Below, piece after piece: positions 1 through 6,908 of a stretch of DNA of 19,417 bases. The DNA comes from Ignavibacteriota bacterium. Its GTDB lineage: Bacteria; Bacteroidota; Ignavibacteria; Palsa-1295. The notes under the pieces were generated by a model that saw only the letters and a list, made by a program, of their open reading frames with translations, had not been told where the DNA came from and did no database searches. Every line of letters starts with the position of its first letter. The stretch's first letter is position 1. Both the position numbers and the translations under genes were made by a program. The stretch lies in contig JANYLL010000129.1 in assembly GCA_025357895.1 (NCBI GenBank), positions 1 to 19,417 of the forward strand, in the 5' to 3' direction.

Positions 1-1
1 T

Positions 2-613
2 CCAAATAGGATAGTGATCCATATCGATGAACGCGAACCGATTGCGATGATACGTTCACAATCGGGCGAACCGATTCTCGTTGATCGCGAATACAGATTT
101 TTCTTGCCGAAAAGACTTTCGGGTCTGATAGATCCAGATAAGTTACTATCGGTGCCGCTTCTTGGAGGAATAACGGAACGCGACACAGCAGTTATTTTTC
201 AGATGGCAAAAATGATTCAGATGATTCGCACAACAAATGACGCAGCGCTGCACGATGCGATAGGCGAATTACGTCGGACTTCAACAGGAGCATTTGTTAT
301 TTATACGGCTGCGACCACAACACCGATCTTTATCGGAGCGCCGCAAGATGAGCGTTTCCAGACTACGCTTGAAGTTGAAGCAAATAAATTGCATGGCACC
401 GAACAGAAAGAAAGTTTATTCGCTTCGCAGATCAAATTGCTTGCATCGCTTTGGAAAGATAAACTCAAAGACCAGCTTTGGAAAAATGGAGCGATATATA
501 TTGATGCGCGTTTTGATGGCGAGATCATTGTGAAGAAACGCGGCGCATATGTCGCTCATTCATCACCGATTGCAGACACAACTAAAGCAAAAGTGATTGC
601 AGCTATTCATTGA
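2..613 (+). CDS. ftsQ: Cell division protein FtsQ, C-terminal part (cut by left edge)
   Basis: The reading frame is open from the first bases of the window, so the true start, the membrane helix and most of the POTRA domain lie to the left. The GTG at 14 is internal. The visible 203 residues begin with a strand that reads PNRIVIHIDEREPIAMI, typical of the end of the FtsQ POTRA domain (basic-hydrophobic strand followed by ER-P-A), and continue through the mixed alpha/beta FtsQ domain to IIVKKRG near the end. FtsQ is a periplasmic bitopic division protein that links early and late divisome parts. Identification rests on this fold pattern plus position directly upstream of ftsA and ftsZ, the standard order. 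The spacing to ftsA is 68 bases and contains a short hairpin. The family is weakly conserved in sequence, so context carries much of the weight. Confidence 0.85.
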   Translation, partial: PNRIVIHIDEREPIAMIRSQSGEPILVDREYRFFLPKRLSGLIDPDKLLSVPLLGGITERDTAVIFQMAKMIQMIRTTNDAALHDAIGELRRTSTGAFVIYTAATTTPIFIGAPQDERFQTTLEVEANKLHGTEQKESLFASQIKLLASLWKDKLKDQLWKNGAIYIDARFDGEIIVKKRGAYVAHSSPIADTTKAKVIAAIH

Positions 614-625
614 TTGAAGGATGAC

Positions 626-645
626 GGACGGACTAAAGTCTGTCC
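626..645. repeat. Short inverted repeat between ftsQ and ftsA
   Basis: Two 9-base arms (626-634 and 637-645) can pair with one G-U wobble around an AA centre, in the 68-base gap before ftsA. The core GGACTAAAGTC resembles GGATTAAAGTCC at 2154-2165 before ftsZ, so it may belong to an interspersed small repeat. A T run follows only after about 15 bases, so I do not call it a terminator. Confidence 0.45.
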
Positions 646-681
646 ACAGAAGAAAAAGATTTTTATTTACTTGATACTTTT

Positions 682-2058
682 ATGGCATACAACGAACAGA
701 ACGGAAATTATCAAAAACCATCGTCGCTGACATCAGCACCGATGCACGGACTGCCCGGCAATCTTGAACCGGGAAAAGTGATCGTCGGTCTCGATATAGG
801 GACGACGAAGGTCTGCGCAATCGTTGCTGCGATCTCGCTTAACGAGCCGCATACGATGACGATCCTTGGAGTCGGTACCGTTCCGGCAGAAGGCTTGTCT
901 CGGGGTGTTGTGACGAATATCGAAAAAACCGTTCGCTCCATCGAGCGCGCTGTCAGCGAAGCCGAAGCCCAATCGGGTGTAAAGATTCGCGAAGTTGTCG
1001 TAGGTATTGCAGGCGATCATATTCAATCGTTTCAATCGCGCGGAGTTGTTACGATCTCAAATCCTGATAGACAGATAGGTAATGACGATATCACGCGCCT
1101 GATAGAAGATACACGACGCGTACATTTGCCGAGCGACAGAAAAATCCTGCATGTGATTCCGCAAGAATTTATTGTCGATGGACAAGATGGTATCTATGAG
1201 CCCATCGGAATGTCGGGTGTACGCTTAGAAGCAAGCGTACATATTATTAACGGACTTGTCACAGCAGTTCAGAATATTTATAATTGTGTAGAGCGCGCTG
1301 GTCTCAGAGTTCATGACATCGTACTTGAACCGCTTGCTTCAAGCTATGCAGTACTTGATGATGAAGAAAAAGAAGTAGGTGTTGCGCTTGTGGATATTGG
1401 CGGCGGCACGACTGATATTGCTGTATTCGAAGAAAGAACAATTCGCCACACAGCAGTTATCGGAATCGCCGGACAAAAAGTTACCGATGATATTCGCAAA
1501 GGTTTACAAATCCTTGGTGATCAAGCAGAACGATTAAAACGTGAATATGGCTGCTCAGTGGTTTCACATATTTTGCGAGATGAAATTATTCAGTTACCTG
1601 GACTTTCAGGAAGAAAACCACGGCAGATCGAGCGTTCGCTTCTTGCCCGTATCATTCAACCGCGTATGGAAGAGATGCTTGAATTCTCATTTAAAGAGAT
1701 CAAGCGTTCAGGATTTGCTCGTAATCTAGGCGCCGGCGTTGTACTCACAGGCGGTGGCTCAATGATCAATAGTACTCGCGAACTTGCTGAAGCAATTTTT
1801 GATATGCCGGTGAAGATCGGAATGCCAATGGGCTTCGGAGCAGGGCTTGTCAAGGAGATCGAATCACCAGTCTATGCAACAGCAGTAGGTCTGGTGCTTT
1901 ATGCATTCAAAAATACTTCATCAACATTACATGCATTTGTAGATGAAGAAGAACAGGAAGAAATTCTTTCCGATGACGAACGCCGTCTCGCTGAAGAATC
2001 GGAACGCAAGAAACCGAATGTCATGGGGCGGATGAAAGAATGGTTTGAGCATCTGTAA
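682..2058 (+). CDS. ftsA: Cell division protein FtsA
   Basis: FtsA is the actin-like ATPase that polymerises at the inner membrane, tethers FtsZ to it and recruits later division proteins. All family landmarks are visible: the phosphate-1 loop VGLDIGTTK at residues 35-43, phosphate-2 VDIGGGTTD at 237-245, the adenosine motif VVLTGGGSMINS at about 353-364, and a C-terminal amphipathic membrane-targeting helix (MGRMKEWFEHL at the very end). A 1C/SHS2 subdomain lies between the first and second motifs. The length of 458 residues is slightly above the usual 410-430 because of a roughly 30-residue Asn/Pro-rich N-terminal extension and an acidic linker (EEEQEEILSDDE) before the helix. The ATG at 682 is chosen because no other start precedes the conserved core; no clear ribosome binding site precedes it. 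It lies between ftsQ and ftsZ. Confidence 0.97.
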   Translation: MAYNEQNGNYQKPSSLTSAPMHGLPGNLEPGKVIVGLDIGTTKVCAIVAAISLNEPHTMTILGVGTVPAEGLSRGVVTNIEKTVRSIERAVSEAEAQSGVKIREVVVGIAGDHIQSFQSRGVVTISNPDRQIGNDDITRLIEDTRRVHLPSDRKILHVIPQEFIVDGQDGIYEPIGMSGVRLEASVHIINGLVTAVQNIYNCVERAGLRVHDIVLEPLASSYAVLDDEEKEVGVALVDIGGGTTDIAVFEERTIRHTAVIGIAGQKVTDDIRKGLQILGDQAERLKREYGCSVVSHILRDEIIQLPGLSGRKPRQIERSLLARIIQPRMEEMLEFSFKEIKRSGFARNLGAGVVLTGGGSMINSTRELAEAIFDMPVKIGMPMGFGAGLVKEIESPVYATAVGLVLYAFKNTSSTLHAFVDEEEQEEILSDDERRLAEESERKKPNVMGRMKEWFEHL

Positions 2059-2065
2059 TTTATAT

Positions 2066-2165
2066 GTCATTACGAGGAGTCGCGTAGCGACGACGAAGCA
2101 ATCCCCTGAGGTTAACCATAAGATCTCAGCAAACCTCTGGGGATTGCGTTGTCGGATTAAAGTCC
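2066..2165. repeat. Palindromic interspersed-type repeat between ftsA and ftsZ
   Basis: The 156-base gap between ftsA and ftsZ is mostly filled by an element starting GTCATTACGAGGAG. It contains a small hairpin GTCGC-GTA-GCGAC (2079-2091) and two 16-base arms (2098-2113 and 2132-2147) that are inverted copies with one mismatch, around an 18-base centre. It ends with GGATTAAAGTCC. The opening GTCATTxCGAxxGAG, with GAAGCAATCC arms, resembles abundant short palindromic repeats found between genes of many bacteria, and parallels the element at 10469-10619. It could fold strongly in the ftsA-ftsZ transcript. Confidence 0.75.
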
Positions 2166-2201
2166 CCCTCGCAAGATTGAAATTTTTTTTACACAGTTTA
2201 T

Positions 2202-2206
2202 AGGAG
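2202..2206 (+). promoter_or_regulatory. Shine-Dalgarno site of ftsZ
   Basis: AGGAG lies 8 bases before the ftsZ ATG. It stands out because most genes in this window have no recognisable Shine-Dalgarno site, which suggests strong translation of ftsZ independent of ftsA. Confidence 0.7.
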
Positions 2207-2214
2207 TAACAGTC

Positions 2215-3732
2215 ATGATCGAATTAGACACAAGAGAAGATTACGGCGCACAAATTAAAGTTGTGGGCATCGGCGGAGGCGGATCGAATGCAGTCAATGC
2301 AATGATCGACCGAGGACTTATCGGCGTAGAGTTCTGCGTCTTCAATACCGATATGCAAGCGCTGAGTCAAAGCCAGGCATCGATAAAATTACAGATCGGG
2401 AAAAACCTGACACGAGGACTCGGCGCAGGTGCCGATCCATCGGTAGGAAGGCGCGCTGTCGATGAAGATGCCGAAGAAATTTCGCGCATCCTTGCAGGCA
2501 ACGACATGGTCTTTGTTACTGCTGGAATGGGCGGCGGCACAGGGACAGGCGGCGCAGCGAAAGTTGCGCAGATCGCAAAATCACAAGGCTCACTTGTTGT
2601 CGGTATCGTCACACGTCCGTTTTCGTTCGAAGGCAAACGACGTTTAAAGCAAGCGGAAGAAGGTATTGAAGAGCTTCGCAAAAACGTCGATACACTTATC
2701 GTTATTCCAAACCAAAAATTACTTGCGCTTGTGCAAGCAGGGACATCTCTTTTAGATGGCTTTGAAATTGCAAACCAAGTTCTCTATAATGCAACACGCG
2801 GTATTAGCGAACTCATCACGCGGCATGGATATATCAATGTGGATTTTGCCGATGTACGCACGATCATGAGCGATATGGGCGACGCCATTATGGGAGCAGG
2901 CACTGCAATGGGAGAGCATCGTGCAGCGATCGCTGCTGAGACAGCAATCAGTTCACCGCTTCTTGAAGGTGTTTCTATTCAAGGCGCGCAAGGTGTGCTC
3001 GTAAATATTACCGGCGGAAAAAATATGACGCTGCTTGAAGTCTCGGAAGCGACTCAAATCATTCACGATGCTGCCGGTGATGATGCAAATATTATTTTTG
3101 GCGCCGTGCTTGATGAGTCCATGACCGATGAAGTTATGGTTACGGTGATCGCTACCGGATTTAATAATAAGCCGACATTTACAGGGCTATCATATCCAGG
3201 CGAAGAAAAATCAAATATTCCTTATATATCGGCAGAAGAAGTTCTCGGTACGAAACGTCCGCCGCGTGTCGAACGCATGACAGCTCCGATGACGATGGAT
3301 GAATACGAAGAGCGCAAACGAATTCTGACCAACGAAGGACGCGAAGATATTCCTGAACCGGAAGTTGCAATGCCTAAAGTCGAAAGAATGACGATGGCAC
3401 ATCGCGGCACTCTGCCCGAGCGCGAACAAAATGGCAATGCCTTCGAACGTCTATCCAACGGTGCTTTCCGAGCAACAACACCGGTGCGTCTGACGCCATC
3501 GAATGAAACGAATCATGTTCCCAGTGGTCCGCGTGACCTAAAGGAATTTGATACACCGGCGTACCTGCGCCGAGGCATTACGCTTCCATCAATCGAAGAG
3601 CAGGAAGATGCTGCTGGAGATACGGTTATGGCAGCTGTCGAAACCAATGAATCCAGATTTGGGGATCCAGCACCTTCCCAAGTAAGAGTGCGGGACGATA
3701 GACCTACTTTTTTGCGGAAGATCATGGATTAA
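2215..3732 (+). CDS. ftsZ: Cell division protein FtsZ, with a long tail carrying two FLR-type motifs
   Basis: FtsZ is the tubulin-like GTPase that forms the cytokinetic ring. The GTP-binding signature GGGTGTG is at residues 106-112, the N-terminal nucleotide loop GIGGGGSNAVNAM at about 18-30, and the T7-type catalytic region (NVDFADVRTIMSD) follows near residue 210. The globular domain ends near residue 320. The tail of about 185 residues is long and charged, and gives a total of 505, well above the common 380-430. The extreme C-terminus DDRPTFLRKIMD (494-505) matches the conserved C-terminal peptide that docks FtsA and other partners. A second similar motif, FDTPAYLRRGI, occurs about 50 residues earlier (445-455). 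The start ATG is supported by AGGAG 8 bases upstream. The gene is followed by an intrinsic terminator, so it ends the division gene transcript. Confidence 0.97.
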   Translation: MIELDTREDYGAQIKVVGIGGGGSNAVNAMIDRGLIGVEFCVFNTDMQALSQSQASIKLQIGKNLTRGLGAGADPSVGRRAVDEDAEEISRILAGNDMVFVTAGMGGGTGTGGAAKVAQIAKSQGSLVVGIVTRPFSFEGKRRLKQAEEGIEELRKNVDTLIVIPNQKLLALVQAGTSLLDGFEIANQVLYNATRGISELITRHGYINVDFADVRTIMSDMGDAIMGAGTAMGEHRAAIAAETAISSPLLEGVSIQGAQGVLVNITGGKNMTLLEVSEATQIIHDAAGDDANIIFGAVLDESMTDEVMVTVIATGFNNKPTFTGLSYPGEEKSNIPYISAEEVLGTKRPPRVERMTAPMTMDEYEERKRILTNEGREDIPEPEVAMPKVERMTMAHRGTLPEREQNGNAFERLSNGAFRATTPVRLTPSNETNHVPSGPRDLKEFDTPAYLRRGITLPSIEEQEDAAGDTVMAAVETNESRFGDPAPSQVRVRDDRPTFLRKIMD

Positions 3733-3752
3733 AATACTAAAATGTTGAATAA

Positions 3753-3791
3753 AACTTCTCTCTTCCTAAAAGGAACAGAGAAGTTTTTTTT
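3753..3791 (+). terminator. Intrinsic terminator after ftsZ
   Basis: A 15-base stem with a single mismatch (3753-3767 pairs with 3771-3785) closes on an AAA loop and runs into eight consecutive T. It lies 21 bases after the ftsZ stop. Confidence 0.92.
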
Positions 3792-3872
3792 GTTCAAGTC
3801 TGAAATTGAAACCGAAGTCCTCTGAAGGTTGTAGTTTTGTATGCAATTCTTCTTCATTCATATTTCACAATT

Positions 3873-4388
3873 ATGGTACAAGGTGAATTTTTCGATGTAT
3901 CGCAATCCAAGCCGGGCGATGAACTTCCGGATATGCCTTCGGCGCAATCGGAGCGTTCGCGGCGCGGGCTGAAAGATTTTACTATTCCCAAACTCTATCG
4001 CGCCATCAGCGAAGTCAGTGCGCTGACCGGTATCGAACAATATGTGCTCCGTTATTGGGAGACGGAGTTCGATGAATTACGGCCACATAAGAACCGTGCT
4101 GGGAATAGAATTTATGCAGAAAAAGATGTGAAGGTCATTACTCGCATCAAAGAACTGTTGCGAGATGAGAGATATACGATCGAAGGAGCGAAGCTTATTT
4201 TAAAGCAGGAGCGCGAAACAGAAAAACGGTCTCAAGCTGAACCTAAATCTTCCGACATTATTGATGAAGCACAGATACCGATTATTCCACCGCCGCCACC
4301 TACCCAGGTTTCCGTGCCTCTTGTGGAATTGCATGAGATAAAAAAATCACTTGCTGCGCTGAGAGAAAGATTAGCGTACGCCAAGTAG
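3873..4388 (+). CDS. MerR-family transcriptional regulator
   Basis: The winged helix-turn-helix of the MerR family covers residues 40-112: KLYRAISEVSALTGI forms the first helices, YVLRYWETEFDELRP is the typical second part of the fold, and GNRIYAEKDV with YTIEGAKLIL closes it. This variant is common in Bacteroidota and usually lacks the metal or drug-binding C-terminus of classical MerR. Here the C-terminus is a Pro-rich linker (IIPPPPPT) and a short predicted coil (LHEIKKSLAALRERL) suited to dimerisation. I chose ATG 3873; a TTG at 3837 would add 12 residues, with no ribosome site to decide between them. The target is unknown. It has its own transcription unit after the ftsZ terminator. Its last 18 bases overlap the end of the convergent acyltransferase gene. 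Confidence 0.85.
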   Translation: MVQGEFFDVSQSKPGDELPDMPSAQSERSRRGLKDFTIPKLYRAISEVSALTGIEQYVLRYWETEFDELRPHKNRAGNRIYAEKDVKVITRIKELLRDERYTIEGAKLILKQERETEKRSQAEPKSSDIIDEAQIPIIPPPPPTQVSVPLVELHEIKKSLAALRERLAYAK

Positions 4389-5639
4389 CTTGCCAAGTCC
4401 CGAGTATATCGGATACAATTTACTCTCCGGTTTTGGGGGTGCGAGGAATGGTTTTTCAAACCATTTGAAAAAGTAATAGATTGGAATAATAGAAACCAAA
4501 AGTGATGCTATTCTAAGCAAGGTTGGCAGAACAGAACCGGTCTCTGCCGGTACGAAGAACGTGGTAACCCATCCGAACTGCGAATGAATAAGATAAAATG
4601 AGTAACTGATGATCCCTAACTTTATAAATGCTCCAGCGATTGCTTTAGGTTCTTTTCCGCTATCACTTCGAATGTTCGGAAGGATAACGGCGGCAATGAG
4701 AAATGCAAAAGATAATCCGAAGAGCGGATCGGTTATGATCCAGGCAGGCTGAGATAACGTTGTTACTATTGCTGCAGCAAAGAACAAAATACTTAATATA
4801 ATATAGAGTGGACGTTTTCCTGAAAATTTTTGGTTGCTATTTTTTGCAATATAATTTTTAACGAATATTTCGGCAACGAACGCTCCTGCCAGCCATTCAG
4901 CCATTCTTGCCGGCAGACAGCCCATGCTTGCATAAGGTCCTTCAGCGGCAACAGAAATAAGTCCGCCGCCCAAAAAATAAATTGCAAAATATCGCCAGGC
5001 AAGCGAAAGTAAAATAAGAGCAGCGACTGATCGCCCTAATCCGAATTTCCTGAATGCCAGAAGAAAAAGAGGATAGGCAAGATAAAGCTGAAATTCTAAT
5101 GACAATGACCAAAAAATACTGGCGATAGAATAAAATTGATTTTCAAAGAAACCATGAAGCATTGTCAGATGCGAGATCACATCCCATGCTCCGGGAATTG
5201 GAAAGTGGTCTGCAACATTGAGCGATGGGACACTACTTAAAGTTTTGAGTACAAGTGCCGTACCCAAAACAGCAACGATGTAAGCAGGGTAGAGCCGCCA
5301 AATTCTTCGTGTGAAAAAAGCAGGACCTTTGAATTCATAACTGCCTAAAGTATATTTTTTCCTTGCATACGGAAGATGAATGCAAAATCCGGAAAGAACG
5401 AGAAAGAGAGAAACGCCGAGATATCCCCAACGAAGAGGGGAGATCAAATACGTGAAAAGCGTGGGATCTGCTGTTGTTGGGACGAGACCGTTCGATGGGA
5501 AGGCATAGCTTCCGTCATGACCCCAGATATGATAGAATGCTACGGATAGGGCTGCCAGACCTCGGAGAATATCAATAGAATGCAGCCGGAGCTTTTTCTC
5601 CGCAGGTAATGCGCTGATCTTTGACTGGTCAGAGTTCAC
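4371..5639 (-). CDS. Membrane acyltransferase, OafA/acyltransferase-3 family
   Basis: The protein has 422 residues with about ten hydrophobic segments. It starts with the family hallmark: a first membrane helix preceded by LHSIDILRGLAALSVAFYH (from residue 19), whose His37 occupies the position of the family's essential histidine. The second hallmark is the block GVSLFLVLSGFCIHLPYARK, and FWSLSLEFQLYLAYPLFLL follows mid-protein. Such integral inner-membrane enzymes transfer acetyl or other acyl groups from the cytoplasm to sugars of O-antigen, capsule, peptidoglycan or antibiotics; the acceptor here cannot be read. The length fits stand-alone members without an extra SGNH domain. The start is GTG at 5639, since an in-frame stop lies three codons upstream. 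A 95-residue gene ends 28 bases upstream on the same strand, so the two are probably co-transcribed. The 3' end overlaps the MerR-type gene tail to tail. Confidence 0.9.
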   Translation of the reverse strand: MNSDQSKISALPAEKKLRLHSIDILRGLAALSVAFYHIWGHDGSYAFPSNGLVPTTADPTLFTYLISPLRWGYLGVSLFLVLSGFCIHLPYARKKYTLGSYEFKGPAFFTRRIWRLYPAYIVAVLGTALVLKTLSSVPSLNVADHFPIPGAWDVISHLTMLHGFFENQFYSIASIFWSLSLEFQLYLAYPLFLLAFRKFGLGRSVAALILLSLAWRYFAIYFLGGGLISVAAEGPYASMGCLPARMAEWLAGAFVAEIFVKNYIAKNSNQKFSGKRPLYIILSILFFAAAIVTTLSQPAWIITDPLFGLSFAFLIAAVILPNIRSDSGKEPKAIAGAFIKLGIISYSFYLIHSQFGWVTTFFVPAETGSVLPTLLRIASLLVSIIPIYYFFKWFEKPFLAPPKPESKLYPIYSGLGKLLGVR

Positions 5640-5667
5640 CAGCGCTTAATTAAAAAACGAATGAATA

Positions 5668-5955
5668 TTAGCGGCCGACAGGCTCTAACTTGACAGGACC
5701 GACTTGTTTTTTCAACTTATCGATCACTTCGCTTCTTTTGAGTCCGAGCTTTGCCTGAAAAAGTGTTACTTTGAAGGTCGGGCGGACAGAACTGCTGGTA
5801 GTATTCGAATGGAATTTATCGGAATGTTTCCAACCTGTATCGCGCAGAAGTTCTTGAACCATTGCAACTTGCAGACGTGAAAGTGGTGTGCCGATACGGA
5901 TGGAGGGTTCTTCCGATCCAGGAACGAGTTCTTTGTCTTTCGATACCATTCTCAT
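5668..5955 (-). CDS. Small protein of unknown function
   Basis: I do not recognise this 95-residue protein. It is basic and has no signal peptide or membrane helix. The N-terminal 20 residues are polar, followed by IRIGTPLSRLQVAMVQELLRD, which looks helical, a Ser/Thr-rich loop (HSNTTSSSV), and a C-terminal basic helix (LKRSEVIDKLKKQVG). Starts at 5955 or 5949 (Met1 or Met3) are both possible; AAGAAGGA lies about 7 bases before 5955 on the coding strand. It precedes the acyltransferase gene by 28 bases and is probably its operon partner. It is likely real given its position, start context and full use of the gap, but the function is open. Confidence 0.6.
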   Translation of the reverse strand: MRMVSKDKELVPGSEEPSIRIGTPLSRLQVAMVQELLRDTGWKHSDKFHSNTTSSSVRPTFKVTLFQAKLGLKRSEVIDKLKKQVGPVKLEPVGR

Positions 5956-5992
5956 AGGCAGTCCTTCTTATAATGTTTAATCAAAAAGGGGA

Positions 5993-6013
5993 AAGAAAAC
6001 CCCAGGTTTTCTT
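5993..6013. repeat. Perfect 9-base inverted repeat in a divergent intergenic region
   Basis: AAGAAAACC and GGTTTTCTT face each other around a 3-base centre, between the divergently transcribed genes starting at 5955 and 6079. It could be a hairpin or a protein site. No run of T follows on either strand. Confidence 0.4.
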
Positions 6014-6078
6014 GTTAGGCACCTGCAACACGGCATTAGCCCTGAAAGTGCCATTTTTTTATGAGAATTTGAGTACGA

Positions 6079-6864
6079 ATGACGACAAAAGGCATATATA
6101 TCTTATTATTTTTCATAGGGTTAGCGTATTCTGAACTTCAGGGGCAAACTATTGACCGCAGTGGAATTCGGCTTGCAAAGATCACGTATTTGACTTCGAA
6201 CCTTGATTCTCTGACCAGATCCTTTTTAAAAAAAGGATATAAGATACAAATCTCTAAAAGGGAGCCCGGCGGTATCTTTAGCAATATTGTAATCTTGCAG
6301 GATAGAAGTCAAATGATCCTTGAGACGACTTTATCATCTGATTCAAATAACTGGCGATTACAGGCTTTGAAAAAATATGGAAATCATGTATCCGGGATTG
6401 CGTTTGAAGTTGATGATATAGATAGTCTGTATCATTTTATGAAAATTAATTATATTTCAATTAGCAACTTAGATACGATACGACAATATAGGATTGACGG
6501 GACTTATTATTTAGCTCATACTTTCGCTCTTGATTCATGCGCTCCGCTTGATGTTGTTTTTTTCGCTAAAGACACAGTGCATTCTCCTTCAAGAGGAATT
6601 GATTCTCTTACTCTCCATCCAAATCATGTATTCCGATTCGATTGGGTACTTTTTTCAGCAAGTCCTCAGATTGAAGCAAAAATGAGGAAGATCTTTGAAA
6701 TTATCAATGGCTGGAAGCAGCATGAAGGCTGCTGCGATTTTTGGCGAGTGGGTCCTTCTGATGATTTTTGCTTTTTCAGATTTGAGACTCAGCCGATAAA
6801 AAAAGCAAAAGGAAAAAACGATTGGCTTTCAATTGAGCCGGATGGAATCTACTTTGCGTATTAA
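6079..6864 (+). CDS. Exported VOC/glyoxalase-like protein
   Basis: The 261-residue protein starts with a probable signal peptide (hydrophobic IYILLFFIGLAYS, likely cut near residue 23, before TIDRSG). The mature part looks like a tandem vicinal-oxygen-chelate (glyoxalase/bleomycin-resistance) fold. The first beta-alpha unit is GIRLAKITYLTSNLDSLTRSF then KKGYKIQ, with a GGIFSNIVIL loop. The second unit starts at HVSGIAFEVDDIDSLYHFMK, and HPNHVFRFDWVLFSAS begins another. This matches the 'glyoxalase-like domain' group (LDHV... GGGTHNALI) only in outline, and the metal ligands are not obvious, so the reaction is unknown. An export signal is unusual for VOC enzymes. The gene stands alone, divergent from the gene at 5668-5955 and convergent with the beta-propeller gene. 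Base composition seems AT-richer than the ftsZ region. Confidence 0.6.
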   Translation: MTTKGIYILLFFIGLAYSELQGQTIDRSGIRLAKITYLTSNLDSLTRSFLKKGYKIQISKREPGGIFSNIVILQDRSQMILETTLSSDSNNWRLQALKKYGNHVSGIAFEVDDIDSLYHFMKINYISISNLDTIRQYRIDGTYYLAHTFALDSCAPLDVVFFAKDTVHSPSRGIDSLTLHPNHVFRFDWVLFSASPQIEAKMRKIFEIINGWKQHEGCCDFWRVGPSDDFCFFRFETQPIKKAKGKNDWLSIEPDGIYFAY

Positions 6865-6908
6865 AATAGAATATAGAGTACTTGGTTCATTTATTATTCA
6901 TATTCTTT

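Noticed and set aside
6021..6058. GGCAC...GTGCC followed by T7, possible terminator upstream of 6079
   Set aside because: The stem is only about 5 bases with a loop of over 20, and there is no plus-strand gene ahead of it.
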